A stretch of DNA of 7,268 nucleotides from Paracoccaceae bacterium (GTDB taxonomy: Bacteria > Pseudomonadota > Alphaproteobacteria > Rhodobacterales > Rhodobacteraceae): positions 1 through 7,268 of the forward strand of contig JAKIUB010000047.1 in NCBI GenBank assembly GCA_021647745.1, written 5' to 3'. Below are positions 1 to 5,129 of the stretch, piece after piece (position 1 is the first letter of the stretch; the number at the start of each line of letters is the position of its first letter). The notes below the pieces were generated by a model. That model saw only the letters and a list, made by a program, of their open reading frames with translations. It was not told where the DNA came from and did not search any database. Made by a program: the position numbers and the translations under genes.

Positions 1-129
1 AGGCCAGGATTGGCGTCCGCATACTCAACCGGATGACCAAACTTGGCCGCCCCAATTTTGAACGCACCGCCTGAAATCCGTCTCGGGTAGGGCGCGTTAC
101 GGCCTAATCTTGATCCATGCAACAAGGCC
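1..129 (+). mobile_element. IS5-family (IS903-like) element, right end, left copy
   Basis: This is the terminal 129 bp of an insertion sequence whose tip lies at position 129 and points into the window. Read on the minus strand from 129 the tip is GGCCTTGTTGCATGG, which resembles the GGC(T/C)TTGTTG termini known from the IS903 subgroup of IS5. The outward part encodes the transposase C-terminus (3-74), followed by about 55 bp of non-coding end sequence. The rest of the element lies outside the window. The same 129 bp recurs inverted at 7140-7268 with one difference (T at 97 against the C expected from 7172). The 9 bp next to this tip do not match those next to the other tip, so the two ends do not come from one insertion event. 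Confidence 0.85.
1..129. repeat. Long inverted repeat, left arm (partner 7140-7268)
   Basis: Positions 1-129 are the reverse complement of 7140-7268 with one mismatch (97 versus 7172). Similarity stops at the IS tip: inside it, one flank reads CCTTTAAAGG and the other CCCTTCGTC, which are unrelated. The repeat is thus two inverted copies of one IS end, not a plasmid or phage terminus. Such a pair could support inversion of the 7 kb between them by homologous recombination. Confidence 0.95.
3..74 (+). CDS. IS5-family transposase, C-terminal 23 residues (partial)
   Basis: The frame runs from the window edge to a TGA at 72-74 and ends RILNRMTKLGRPNFERTA. The R-x-LN(K/R)MTK-x-G-P pattern near the C-terminus is what I know from IS903-type DDE transposases. 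Only the tail is present, so no catalytic residue can be seen. The stop lies 55 bp from the IS tip, a normal distance for this IS group. The identical peptide is encoded by the inverted copy at the other edge, which supports a real conserved coding end. Family assignment rests on this short tail plus the tip sequence. Confidence 0.7.
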   Translation, partial: ARIGVRILNRMTKLGRPNFERTA

Positions 130-236
130 CCTTTAAAGGGCGTTTTGCTTGAGGTTTTGACGTCCATAAACCGGCCTGTCTTGGTATCACGCTTAACGTA
201 ATTCCCTGAAGGTGTTTTGGTCCATTTTGGTCTCCT
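130..236 (-). pseudogene. Small hypothetical protein remnant, cut by the left IS
   Basis: One minus-strand frame after a TAG at 237-239 is open for about 35 codons and then runs into the IS tip. It contains KTPSGNYVKRDTKTGRFMDV followed by KTSSKTPFKG. The RDxKTGRFM-V-K pattern is familiar from tiny uncharacterised proteins of alphaproteobacteria, though I cannot name the family. There is a good GAGGAG ribosome binding site at about 232-237 just downstream of the DUF2332 stop. The ATG it serves (223-225) opens a different frame that stops after ten codons. The coding-like frame has no ATG, GTG or TTG before the Met in GRFMDV. I read it as a former small gene of the same operon that lost its start frame by a one-base change and its 3' end to the IS. 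Confidence 0.4.
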
Positions 237-244
237 CTACTGGA

Positions 245-1267
245 TTAGGGTGATGCGGCCTGCACATCTGTTGAGTGGTCAACTGCAATGATTGAAGCGC
301 CGTGCGGATCGGTCCAAGCGACAGGTTTTCCGTTCAGAGCCAACAAGAAATCACTGCCCGGGCGCTCATTGATCCGATCGCAGCCAAACGAACTGAAGAG
401 AACGGGCGACTCATTTGACACCCAGTAGTCGGTCAAGGTGCGGATACGTTCGGCAAAGGCGTCGCGCTGTTTGGTTTCGAGTGTGTAGGACAGAACGGCC
501 GAATGAAATACAACCAGCGTCGCGTCTTGCGGGGCTTTCGAAATCATCTTCTCAAGATCCAACGTGTGCAGGTCGCCTGTTTCGAGATGTAGATCTTCTT
601 CTGCAGCCAGAGCGATCGAGGCTTGGAGGCGTTGAAGCCGCGCCTTCTCTGACGGCCAGACAAGCATTTCCAACCAAGACCTTTGCTCCGCGTCGTTAAT
701 GTCCAGCGGATTAGTATCGAGCCCCGCGCGCCATACGACTTCCGGCAGTTTCTTCGGGATACTGACACCGGCTCCAGCTACGCAGGCCAGTTCGAATTCA
801 GGATGCGCAGGCGCCCCGGTCAGAAGTTCCGCGCCATAGCGATAGTTATATAGGTCGGGGATCAGACATAGGCCAGCCGATGCACCAATTTCCAAAAGTG
901 CAAGCGGCTGAGGCAATTGGCACAGTAGTGGCAGCAGAGTGGCGCACCGACCTGGTTCGTTGGTTTGCGTGCTATGCGAAAAAATGATGTCGGTGAGCGG
1001 CTCTGGATTGTCAAGCATCAGCGCTCGCGCCTCTTGAAAGCTGGGAACATGCTTGAAGAACTTGCGCAGCGATGCCAGGAGCAAATTCGGCTGCCGTTTG
1101 TTCTTTGGAAATGTTGCGATCAGTGAAATCAAATCGAGATCAGCAGCAATTTGAAGTGCCAGTTTTTCGTAAATCGGGCAACGGCCACGCACCTCCTTCT
1201 CACCGAAAAAGAGGTATCGCTTTTTGACCGTCTCAACTGTGCTCTCAGGCTTGATCTGCTTGTCCAA
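245..1267 (-). CDS. DUF2332 family protein
   Basis: The product has about 340 residues and matches the DUF2332 family along its length. Landmarks, numbered from the TTG start, are RCPIYEKLAL near 30-38, QTNEPGRCATLLPLL at 101-115, and the glycine-rich LLEIGASAGL at 124-133, which looks like the SAM-binding motif I of class I methyltransferases. Near the end are VLFSSFGCDR and WTDPHGASI. The family has no proven reaction that I know of; a methyltransferase-like fold is inference. I prefer TTG at 1265-1267 because AGGAG sits seven bases before it. An in-frame ATG at 1295-1297 would give 350 residues but overlaps the upstream gene by 20 nt and has no such site. The upstream stop TAG is part of the Shine-Dalgarno sequence, so translation is probably coupled to the dehydrogenase-like frame upstream. 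Length and motifs look intact. Confidence 0.85.
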   Translation of the reverse strand: MDKQIKPESTVETVKKRYLFFGEKEVRGRCPIYEKLALQIAADLDLISLIATFPKNKRQPNLLLASLRKFFKHVPSFQEARALMLDNPEPLTDIIFSHSTQTNEPGRCATLLPLLCQLPQPLALLEIGASAGLCLIPDLYNYRYGAELLTGAPAHPEFELACVAGAGVSIPKKLPEVVWRAGLDTNPLDINDAEQRSWLEMLVWPSEKARLQRLQASIALAAEEDLHLETGDLHTLDLEKMISKAPQDATLVVFHSAVLSYTLETKQRDAFAERIRTLTDYWVSNESPVLFSSFGCDRINERPGSDFLLALNGKPVAWTDPHGASIIAVDHSTDVQAASP

Positions 1268-1280
1268 TGTGCGGCTCCTA
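1268..1280 (-). promoter_or_regulatory. Ribosome binding site overlapping upstream stop (decides DUF2332 start)
   Basis: On the minus strand the sequence reads GTGTAGGAGCCGCACATTG. The TAG is the stop of the hipA::SDR frame, AGGAG is a strong Shine-Dalgarno, and TTG follows after seven bases. No other candidate start nearby has comparable spacing. The arrangement is typical of stop-reinitiation coupling. Confidence 0.65.
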
Positions 1281-1735
1281 CACGGGTTTTTTTCCATCGG
1301 CTCGAACAGACTCTACCGCTGTCGAACGTGTCTTTGTCTCTTCGCCCGCAAGGCGCGATCCGCCGTCGATCGGCAATACAGTGCCTGTCAGATACCCTGC
1401 CGCCGAACTGCACAGAAAAGCGATTGTCTCTGCTACATCCTCAGGCAGGCCGACCCGGCGCAGTGGAATCGATACGCCGCGAGCAGCCAGTTGGGCATCG
1501 CTGTGTCTGCCATTTCGACGGATACGTGGCGTGTCGATCTGGCTTGGCGCAACGACATTTGCAGTCACTCCACTCGGCCCGTATTCAATGGCGATCTGCG
1601 CCGCGAGCCCGACGAGTCCTGCCTTTGCCGCTGCGTAAGATGCTGCTCTCCCGTAAGAGCCGCGCAGGGCCGCGCTGGACGAGACATAGACGATCCGCCC
1701 CCGTTTAGAGTCCGCATGTCGGGCAAAACGTGTGC
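1278..1735 (-). pseudogene. Short-chain dehydrogenase/reductase, C-terminal half only
   Basis: This is the downstream part of the chimeric frame, about 145 to 150 residues of a protein family normally near 250. It keeps the catalytic serine region (YVSSSAALRG), the YxxxK pair in SYAAAKAGL, the VAPSQIDTP stretch after the active site, and the C-terminal TGTVLPIDGGSRL. It resembles FabG-like SDRs. The N-terminal TGxxxGxG cofactor-binding segment and the NAG motif are absent, so it cannot bind NAD(P) in the usual way and is very likely inactive as an oxidoreductase. The left boundary lies somewhere between about 1710 and 1755 and is uncertain. Its end is immediately coupled to the DUF2332 gene, which suggests the original operon was SDR-DUF2332 before the rearrangement. 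Confidence 0.7.
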
Positions 1736-2678
1736 CGACAGCAGGAACGTTTCGCAATGCTTGGCGCCAATGGGCGGCTATCGCCTGTGCCATTCCACGG
1801 GCAAGGCCTCGGGCATCATTGTTTGGCAAGCCAAAAAACGGGGCAGCTTCCAGAGCAAGCTCTATCGAGGCTTCAAAAGTGCCCCTCTCCATGATAGCGG
1901 TTTCCAGAACCCGATGGCGGCTGGGCGAAGGGTTAATGTCAAACGCGGGGGAAAGGCGCCATCTGTCGCCACCGGCATAAAGGAAGCCGTGGTTTTTTAA
2001 ATGGTCATCACTGTTGGAAACCAGAATCGTAAACACGACCCGCCGCCAAAGCTCTCTTAAATCAGCCGCTGAATTGCTGGAAATCTGGCGAATGATATCG
2101 GCAATATCTGTGTAGTTTCCGGGGTCATTTCCCACCCAATCCAGCGCTGTGCGCGCCGACATATAGGGTATTCTTTTGGCCCCCCGCCGATCAAACCGCC
2201 GGATTAACGCGATGGGATGGTCGCTATTTTTCAGCTCCAAATACCCTTGGGCAACGTTTAAGCCACACCGATCCGCCAAGTTAAGCGTGGCAATTTCAAC
2301 ACGTTCTACTGGCTTGGTATCTCGCTCGGAGGTGAATTTCGCAATCCAGAGATGCCCGTCCCCCGAAACATTTGCCTTAGGTCGAGCGCCCCCCAATGAG
2401 CCGGCCACGCCCGCCAAATCGCGGATCTCGTCTTCGGCACCGCTCGGGTCGCGCTCAAATCTTTGCGCAAGGTCGCGTAATCGTTCAAGGTCAACAAGGC
2501 GGGGCACAGGCGGGGTCAATTCAGACAGCGGCTCCATTTTCTCATTCAAAAACCGCAAGGCCCCTTGGCGCGTTTGATCATCTGACAATACAAGATAATC
2601 AAACTCGCTCAGTCCCCCCCCAAAGCGCGGGTCATCAATGCCCGCCCCCATGAATCTGGCGCTGCATCGCCAAAACAT
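1278..2678 (-). CDS. hipA: HipA kinase domain fused in frame to SDR C-terminal half
   Basis: The open frame encodes 466 residues from its first ATG, but HipA homology begins only near residue 20 (GGGLSEFDYLVLSDDQ), at the 8-G run shared with the preceding frame. Residues about 94-101 (SLGGARPK) form the HipA glycine-rich loop, IALIRRFDRR is near 156-165, SNSDDHLKNHGF at 221-232 carries the catalytic Asp and Asn, and LSPAFDINP at 242-250 carries the metal-binding Asp. HipA is a Ser/Thr kinase toxin; the classical target is glutamyl-tRNA synthetase, but targets differ among homologues. HipA homology fades near AHWRQALRN (302-310). From about residue 322 the protein becomes a short-chain dehydrogenase: GRIVYVSSSAA, YAAAK (YxxxK, Tyr348/Lys352), VAPSQIDTP and TGTVLPIDGG. 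The fusion has no stop or frame break at the junction. The extreme HipA C-terminus and the dehydrogenase Rossmann half are missing. The ATG has no clear ribosome binding site, so expression probably needs slippage, reinitiation or a corrected G run. Confidence 0.8.
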   Translation of the reverse strand: MFWRCSARFMGAGIDDPRFGGGLSEFDYLVLSDDQTRQGALRFLNEKMEPLSELTPPVPRLVDLERLRDLAQRFERDPSGAEDEIRDLAGVAGSLGGARPKANVSGDGHLWIAKFTSERDTKPVERVEIATLNLADRCGLNVAQGYLELKNSDHPIALIRRFDRRGAKRIPYMSARTALDWVGNDPGNYTDIADIIRQISSNSAADLRELWRRVVFTILVSNSDDHLKNHGFLYAGGDRWRLSPAFDINPSPSRHRVLETAIMERGTFEASIELALEAAPFFGLPNNDARGLARGMAQAIAAHWRQALRNVPAVGTRFARHADSKRGRIVYVSSSAALRGSYGRAASYAAAKAGLVGLAAQIAIEYGPSGVTANVVAPSQIDTPRIRRNGRHSDAQLAARGVSIPLRRVGLPEDVAETIAFLCSSAAGYLTGTVLPIDGGSRLAGEETKTRSTAVESVRADGKKPV

Positions 2679-2893
2679 CCCGGCAGCGCAGAGCGGGGAT
2701 CCTCACGCGTGGCCGCAGAATAATGACCGCCCGCACGCAAGGGCAATCCTGGGGAAAGGGCAAAGGCATCTTTTGTTGATAGCCATTCTGGGTCATACTC
2801 AAACTGAGCATGCTGCCTGCGCCCGTCAGATTCAAATCGCAGCTGGCCAACAAGCCGTTTGCTTTCTCCAAGCGCGACACGAGCTTCTGGCAT
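2609..2893 (-). CDS. hipA: HipA N-terminal subdomain, frame-interrupted (HipS-like length)
   Basis: The frame encodes 94 residues starting MPEARVALGESKRLVGQL and including FALSPGLPL and GCFGDAAPDSWGRALMTRAL. This is the standard N-terminal subdomain of HipA, which packs on the kinase core and contacts HipB. Its ATG (2891-2893) overlaps the hipB stop by one base (TAATG), the usual coupling in hipBA operons. It ends at TGA 2609-2611, right after eight Gs. The peptide RALGG continues perfectly as GLSEFDYLVLSDDQ in the neighbouring frame if one G is added. I therefore read it as the 5' part of a frameshifted hipA. The alternative is a HipBST-type arrangement, where a separate short HipS precedes a HipT kinase. 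The 94-residue length fits that too, but the seamless homology across the G run favours a frameshift. Confidence 0.75.
   Translation of the reverse strand: MPEARVALGESKRLVGQLRFESDGRRQHAQFEYDPEWLSTKDAFALSPGLPLRAGGHYSAATREDPRSALPGCFGDAAPDSWGRALMTRALGGD
2614..2621 (-). repeat. G8 homopolymer tract at the hipA frame break
   Basis: Eight Gs on the coding (minus) strand lie exactly where the HipA reading frame breaks. With eight the N-terminal frame hits TGA within two codons; with nine the frame runs on through the whole kinase and dehydrogenase part. The tract could be phase-variable, a slippery site for ribosome or polymerase, a fixed mutation, or a sequencing error. Confidence 0.85.
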
Positions 2894-3270
2894 TAGAACC
2901 CCACCCCGTTATCATCGGTTTCCATAGGTTGGCTTTTGTGCAGAGTATCCCTTGCATTCCCGCCGCGCGGCTTATCTATGCGTTTTGGCAGGTTTTCCCG
3001 ATCCAGAAGAAGCCCCGTGTGATCGACTCCCGGATCCAAAAACTGCGTTATCAAATCCAGCTCCCCAAGCACAAGGCACGCCATCGCCAATGTTCCAATG
3101 CCAACCCCGCCCTCCCCTTTCTCAAGCCGCATGATCGTTCTTTTGGACACACCTACGCGCTCGGCAAATCCCTCGATGGAAATCCGCCGCTTCAAACGCG
3201 CAGTCTTTACATTCGCGCCAAGGGCCTTCAAAGCCTTACGTGCGCGCATCGAAAATACTTTATCTGCCAT
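2893..3270 (-). CDS. hipB: HipB-like XRE-family antitoxin/repressor
   Basis: The protein has 125 residues from ATG 3268-3270. Residues about 19-62 form a Cro/C1-type helix-turn-helix (ANVKTARLKRRISIEGFAER then VGVSKRTIMRLEKG and GTLAMACLVLG). The C-terminal tail is polar and carries a DPGVDHTG segment also common in HipB proteins of this kind. HipB neutralises HipA and represses its own operon. It sits directly upstream of hipA with a one-base stop/start overlap. I chose ATG 3270 because AAAGG lies eight bases upstream; the GTG at 3277-3279 would give 128 residues but has no spacing to that site. At 125 residues it is longer than E. coli HipB (about 88), which is usual for the alphaproteobacterial type. 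Confidence 0.82.
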   Translation of the reverse strand: MADKVFSMRARKALKALGANVKTARLKRRISIEGFAERVGVSKRTIMRLEKGEGGVGIGTLAMACLVLGELDLITQFLDPGVDHTGLLLDRENLPKRIDKPRGGNARDTLHKSQPMETDDNGVGF

Positions 3271-3284
3271 ATCTGGCACCTTTA

Positions 3285-3306
3285 CATATATTAACTGACT
3301 TATATG
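3285..3306. promoter_or_regulatory. Candidate HipB operator (inverted repeat)
   Basis: CATATA (3285-3290) and TATATG (3301-3306) are inverted with a 10-bp spacer, just upstream of the hipB ribosome binding site. The repeat overlaps the possible -10 of the hipB promoter. A second weaker pair, ACAC/GTGT, lies at 3307-3321. HipB-type repressors bind inverted repeats at this location, so autoregulation is plausible. The arms are short and AT-rich, so chance is not excluded. Confidence 0.35.
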
Positions 3307-3329
3307 ACACTTAGCATGTGTTTAATCAA
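3299..3329 (-). promoter_or_regulatory. Possible sigma-70 promoter of hipBA operon
   Basis: On the minus strand TTGATT (3329-3324) is followed after 19 bases by TATAAG (3304-3299), about 30 bp before the hipB ATG. The -35 and -10 are each near consensus but the spacer is longer than the ideal 17. The inverted repeat at 3285-3306 would cover the -10. Confidence 0.3.
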
Positions 3330-3858
3330 GATGCAAATCGTGAGGATTTCAGCCCACACCTCCCCGCCCCAGCGATCGTTACCCGAAGGGCCGAAACCTG
3401 AGCTTTTAGGTGACCATGAGAAAAACCCCTGAATTGGCTCGGAGAGACATTTTTGGGGGAAGGTTTCTCAGGGAGCCTAAAAATTCAGGGTTCGGGGCGT
3501 CAGCCTATAGCGCGGTCGCGGCATTGCCGTGAGGGGCCAATAAATTGGATAATTGCATTCCATCCCATCAGAACCTTGCCAGGCGTTGGCCAGATGGAGT
3601 TGAATTCTGGTGTCGGTAATTTTGGGTTGCTGCGCTGCTTTTGCTGGTACATTTCACAACGCAAGCACGGTCTACAAATATAGCTCTGGATATTCAGCAA
3701 AGGAGGCCGGCGAAGGTCAGCCTCTGCCTCTAATAAGCGCTCGGTCAGAGCAGCGACACAATTTCACCAAGCCAGACTAAGCTCACTTGATAGGTCTGCC
3801 GGTCGGAAACAAGGCGCTTGCGTCGATGAGCTTGATGGGAGAGATTGCAGCCAGCACT
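3330..3858. other. Gene-poor stretch between hipB and arsC
   Basis: I find no convincing gene here. Short open frames on both strands (for example 3453-3683 plus and 3500-3700 minus) have no ribosome binding site and encode nothing I recognise. The stretch holds one long imperfect hairpin (3427-3490), small palindromes such as CCAAT-AA-ATTGG at 3537-3548 and CGGC-ATT-GCCG at 3519-3529, and a GGAGGC/GCCTCT pair between about 3701 and 3730. I see no tRNA, integron attC core or CRISPR repeat. It may include decayed mobile DNA, but no terminus is recognisable. Confidence 0.5.
3427..3490. repeat. Long imperfect inverted repeat / hairpin
   Basis: The arms are CCCTGAATT (3427-3435) plus GGCTC (3436-3440) against GAGCC (3473-3477) plus AATTCAGGG (3482-3490), with four unpaired bases TAAA on the right side. 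A further inner pair is GAGA (3443-3446) with TCTC (3466-3469). The stem is about 18 bp in total with internal mismatches. No T run follows, so a simple terminator is unlikely. A REP-like or small miniature element, or an RNA structure, are possibilities. Confidence 0.55.
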
Positions 3859-3863
3859 TATGG

Positions 3864-3868
3864 GAGAC
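3864..3868 (+). promoter_or_regulatory. Ribosome binding site that favours a TTG start for arsC
   Basis: The GGAGA-like sequence at 3861-3867 (TGGGAGA) lies about seven or eight bases before TTG 3875-3877. The upstream ATG at 3860-3862 has nothing comparable at the right distance: the next GGGAGAG is 16 or more bases away. Confidence 0.5.
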
Positions 3869-3874
3869 TGCAAC

Positions 3875-4198
3875 TTGATAATATATGGACTGGAGACCTG
3901 CCCCATTTGCCAGAAAGCCCGTAAGGCTTTGGAGGCAGCAGGCAAAGATGTGAACTTTCGCGACATCAGGGCCGAGCCACTGGACAAGGCAGAACTGGCT
4001 ATTCTAATTGCCGAGTTTGGAGATCGGCTTGTGGATCGAAAAACAAATGACTGGCGGGCCCTAAGTGACTGGCTGAAGCATTCAGAGGCAGAAGAACAAC
4101 TCACAGCCAAGCCAAGGCTAATGACCCGCCCGGTGATCAAAGATGGGGACACGTTTTATCTTGGCTGGGATATCGCGGCCCAAGAGGCTTTACTTTAG
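3875..4198 (+). CDS. ArsC/Spx-family thioredoxin-fold protein
   Basis: The product is 107 residues, the normal size of the small ArsC/YffB/Spx group. It begins with the family's first strand and active site, IIYGLETCPICQKA, with Cys9 and Cys12 in a CPIC motif. FRDIRAEPL follows at about 28-36, then the middle segment DRKTNDWRALS, and then MTRPVIKDG, where Arg85-Pro86 is the conserved cis-proline region. Members reduce arsenate, act as Spx-type regulators, or have unknown thiol roles. The short Rhodobacterales-type versions are usually not proven arsenate reductases, and no ars genes lie nearby. TTG 3875 is preferred from its ribosome binding site; ATG 3860 would add five residues (MGDCN). It is the only complete gene I call on the plus strand and converges on yjjW with about 64 bp between stops. 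No clear terminator is visible in that gap. Confidence 0.8.
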   Translation: MIIYGLETCPICQKARKALEAAGKDVNFRDIRAEPLDKAELAILIAEFGDRLVDRKTNDWRALSDWLKHSEAEEQLTAKPRLMTRPVIKDGDTFYLGWDIAAQEALL

Positions 4199-4262
4199 GG
4201 CCGTAATCTTACGTGAAATTCCGACCTTAAAACCGCCAAGCTAACTTGAATTTATAACGGGT

Positions 4263-5129
4263 TCACAAATAAAACGCTGGGGTAATTACCTCGGGTATGC
4301 CGGCCTTGCGAAGATGCGCCGCGATTTTATCGATGCCTGTTTTGGCCATTGTCTCCCAGTCTTCCGCCTCGGCCCTTACGCCGTGATGCTGAAAAGCGTT
4401 TAGCCTGACGCGAATATCAGGGCCAAGCGCGCGGGCAAAGCTGGTGAGGCTTTCGATTTCCGCTGCCGTGTCTGTCTTGCCGGGAATAACAAGGAACCGC
4501 AGCTCATAAAGCTTGCCCGCATCCTGCACTGTCTTGGCTGCTTTAAGGGTTTTTGCATTATCCTGCCCCGTTAGCCCGTGGTGCAGGGCTGTGTTAAACG
4601 CCTTGATATCCAGCATCACCCCGTCAGTGACCGGCAGCAAGCGGCCCCAGCTTTGCCCGCCCAAATGGCCGTTTGTATCCACAAAACAGGTTAGGCTTTT
4701 CAGCTCGGGGTCGGCTTTTACCTCCTCGAACAGGGCGATCACGAATTTTAACTGCAAGGTTGCCTCGCCGCCGGATACGGTAATGCCGTTCAGGAAAGGT
4801 TTGTTTTTGCGGGCGATCTCCAGAATGTCCTCAACGCTGATATGCTGCACCATCGGGCTGGAACTGATCGGGCAGATATCAAGGCAAGCATCGCATTGGT
4901 CACAGGCGCTGGGGTCAAACGCGATCTGGCCATTGACCATTTCAAGCGCGTTGGCGTGGCAGGTCGGAATGCACGCACCGCAGTGATCACACAGGCCAAC
5001 CGTATACGGGTTGTGGCAGGTGACGCAGTTAAAATTGCAGCCCTGCAAAAAGATCACCAGCCGGTTTCCTGGTCCGTCGACGCAGGAATATGTCAGGATT
5101 TTATTGACCGTAGCTAGGGGAGAGTTCAT
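4263..5129 (-). CDS. yjjW: YjjW-family glycyl radical enzyme activase (radical SAM)
   Basis: The protein has 288 residues from ATG 5127-5129, very close to the about 287 of E. coli YjjW. C31-x3-C35-x2-C38 (GCNFNCVTC) is the radical-SAM cluster site. Two ferredoxin-type 4Fe-4S motifs follow: C47-x2-C50-x2-C53-x3-C57 and C76-x2-C79-x2-C82-x3-C86, the insert typical of non-NrdG activases. SGGEATLQ at 119-126 is the SAM-binding GGE motif, and VDTNGHLGG at 150-158 also fits. It should cleave SAM reductively and abstract a hydrogen from the glycine of YjjI, in the cytoplasm under anoxia. Its start lies inside yjjI (29-nt overlap) without a strong ribosome binding site, so coupled translation is likely. 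A GTG at 5186 would add 19 residues that only repeat yjjI antiframe sequence, so I reject it. It looks intact. Confidence 0.88.
   Translation of the reverse strand: MNSPLATVNKILTYSCVDGPGNRLVIFLQGCNFNCVTCHNPYTVGLCDHCGACIPTCHANALEMVNGQIAFDPSACDQCDACLDICPISSSPMVQHISVEDILEIARKNKPFLNGITVSGGEATLQLKFVIALFEEVKADPELKSLTCFVDTNGHLGGQSWGRLLPVTDGVMLDIKAFNTALHHGLTGQDNAKTLKAAKTVQDAGKLYELRFLVIPGKTDTAAEIESLTSFARALGPDIRVRLNAFQHHGVRAEAEDWETMAKTGIDKIAAHLRKAGIPEVITPAFYL

Noticed and set aside
1..129. Open frame reading from the small gene remnant through the IS end to the window edge
   Set aside because: It runs antisense to the transposase tail and is a junction by-product; nothing supports it as a protein.
1151..2000. 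Overlapping plus-strand open frames of 123 to 258 codons
   Set aside because: They are antisense shadows of the hipA::SDR and DUF2332 genes; no family features and low-complexity Arg/Ser/Cys-rich translations.
3453..3700. Short open frames on both strands in the intergenic gap
   Set aside because: They overlap each other, have no ribosome binding site, and neither translation resembles a family I know.
3271..3874. Integron attC site, tRNA or CRISPR in the gene-poor stretch
   Set aside because: No GTTRRRY/RYYYAAC core pair, no T-loop with acceptor stem, and no spaced direct repeats.
3745..4152. Minus-strand 135-codon open frame
   Set aside because: Most of it is antisense to the ArsC-family gene; its Ser-rich translation is typical of a shadow.
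4199..4262. Bidirectional terminator between arsC and yjjW
   Set aside because: Only a five-base stem with a two-base loop (CGTAA-TC-TTACG) is present and no T run follows on either strand.
4263..5129. Anaerobic ribonucleotide reductase activase NrdG
   Set aside because: NrdG is shorter and lacks the two extra 4Fe-4S ferredoxin motifs seen here; the partner is YjjI, not NrdD.
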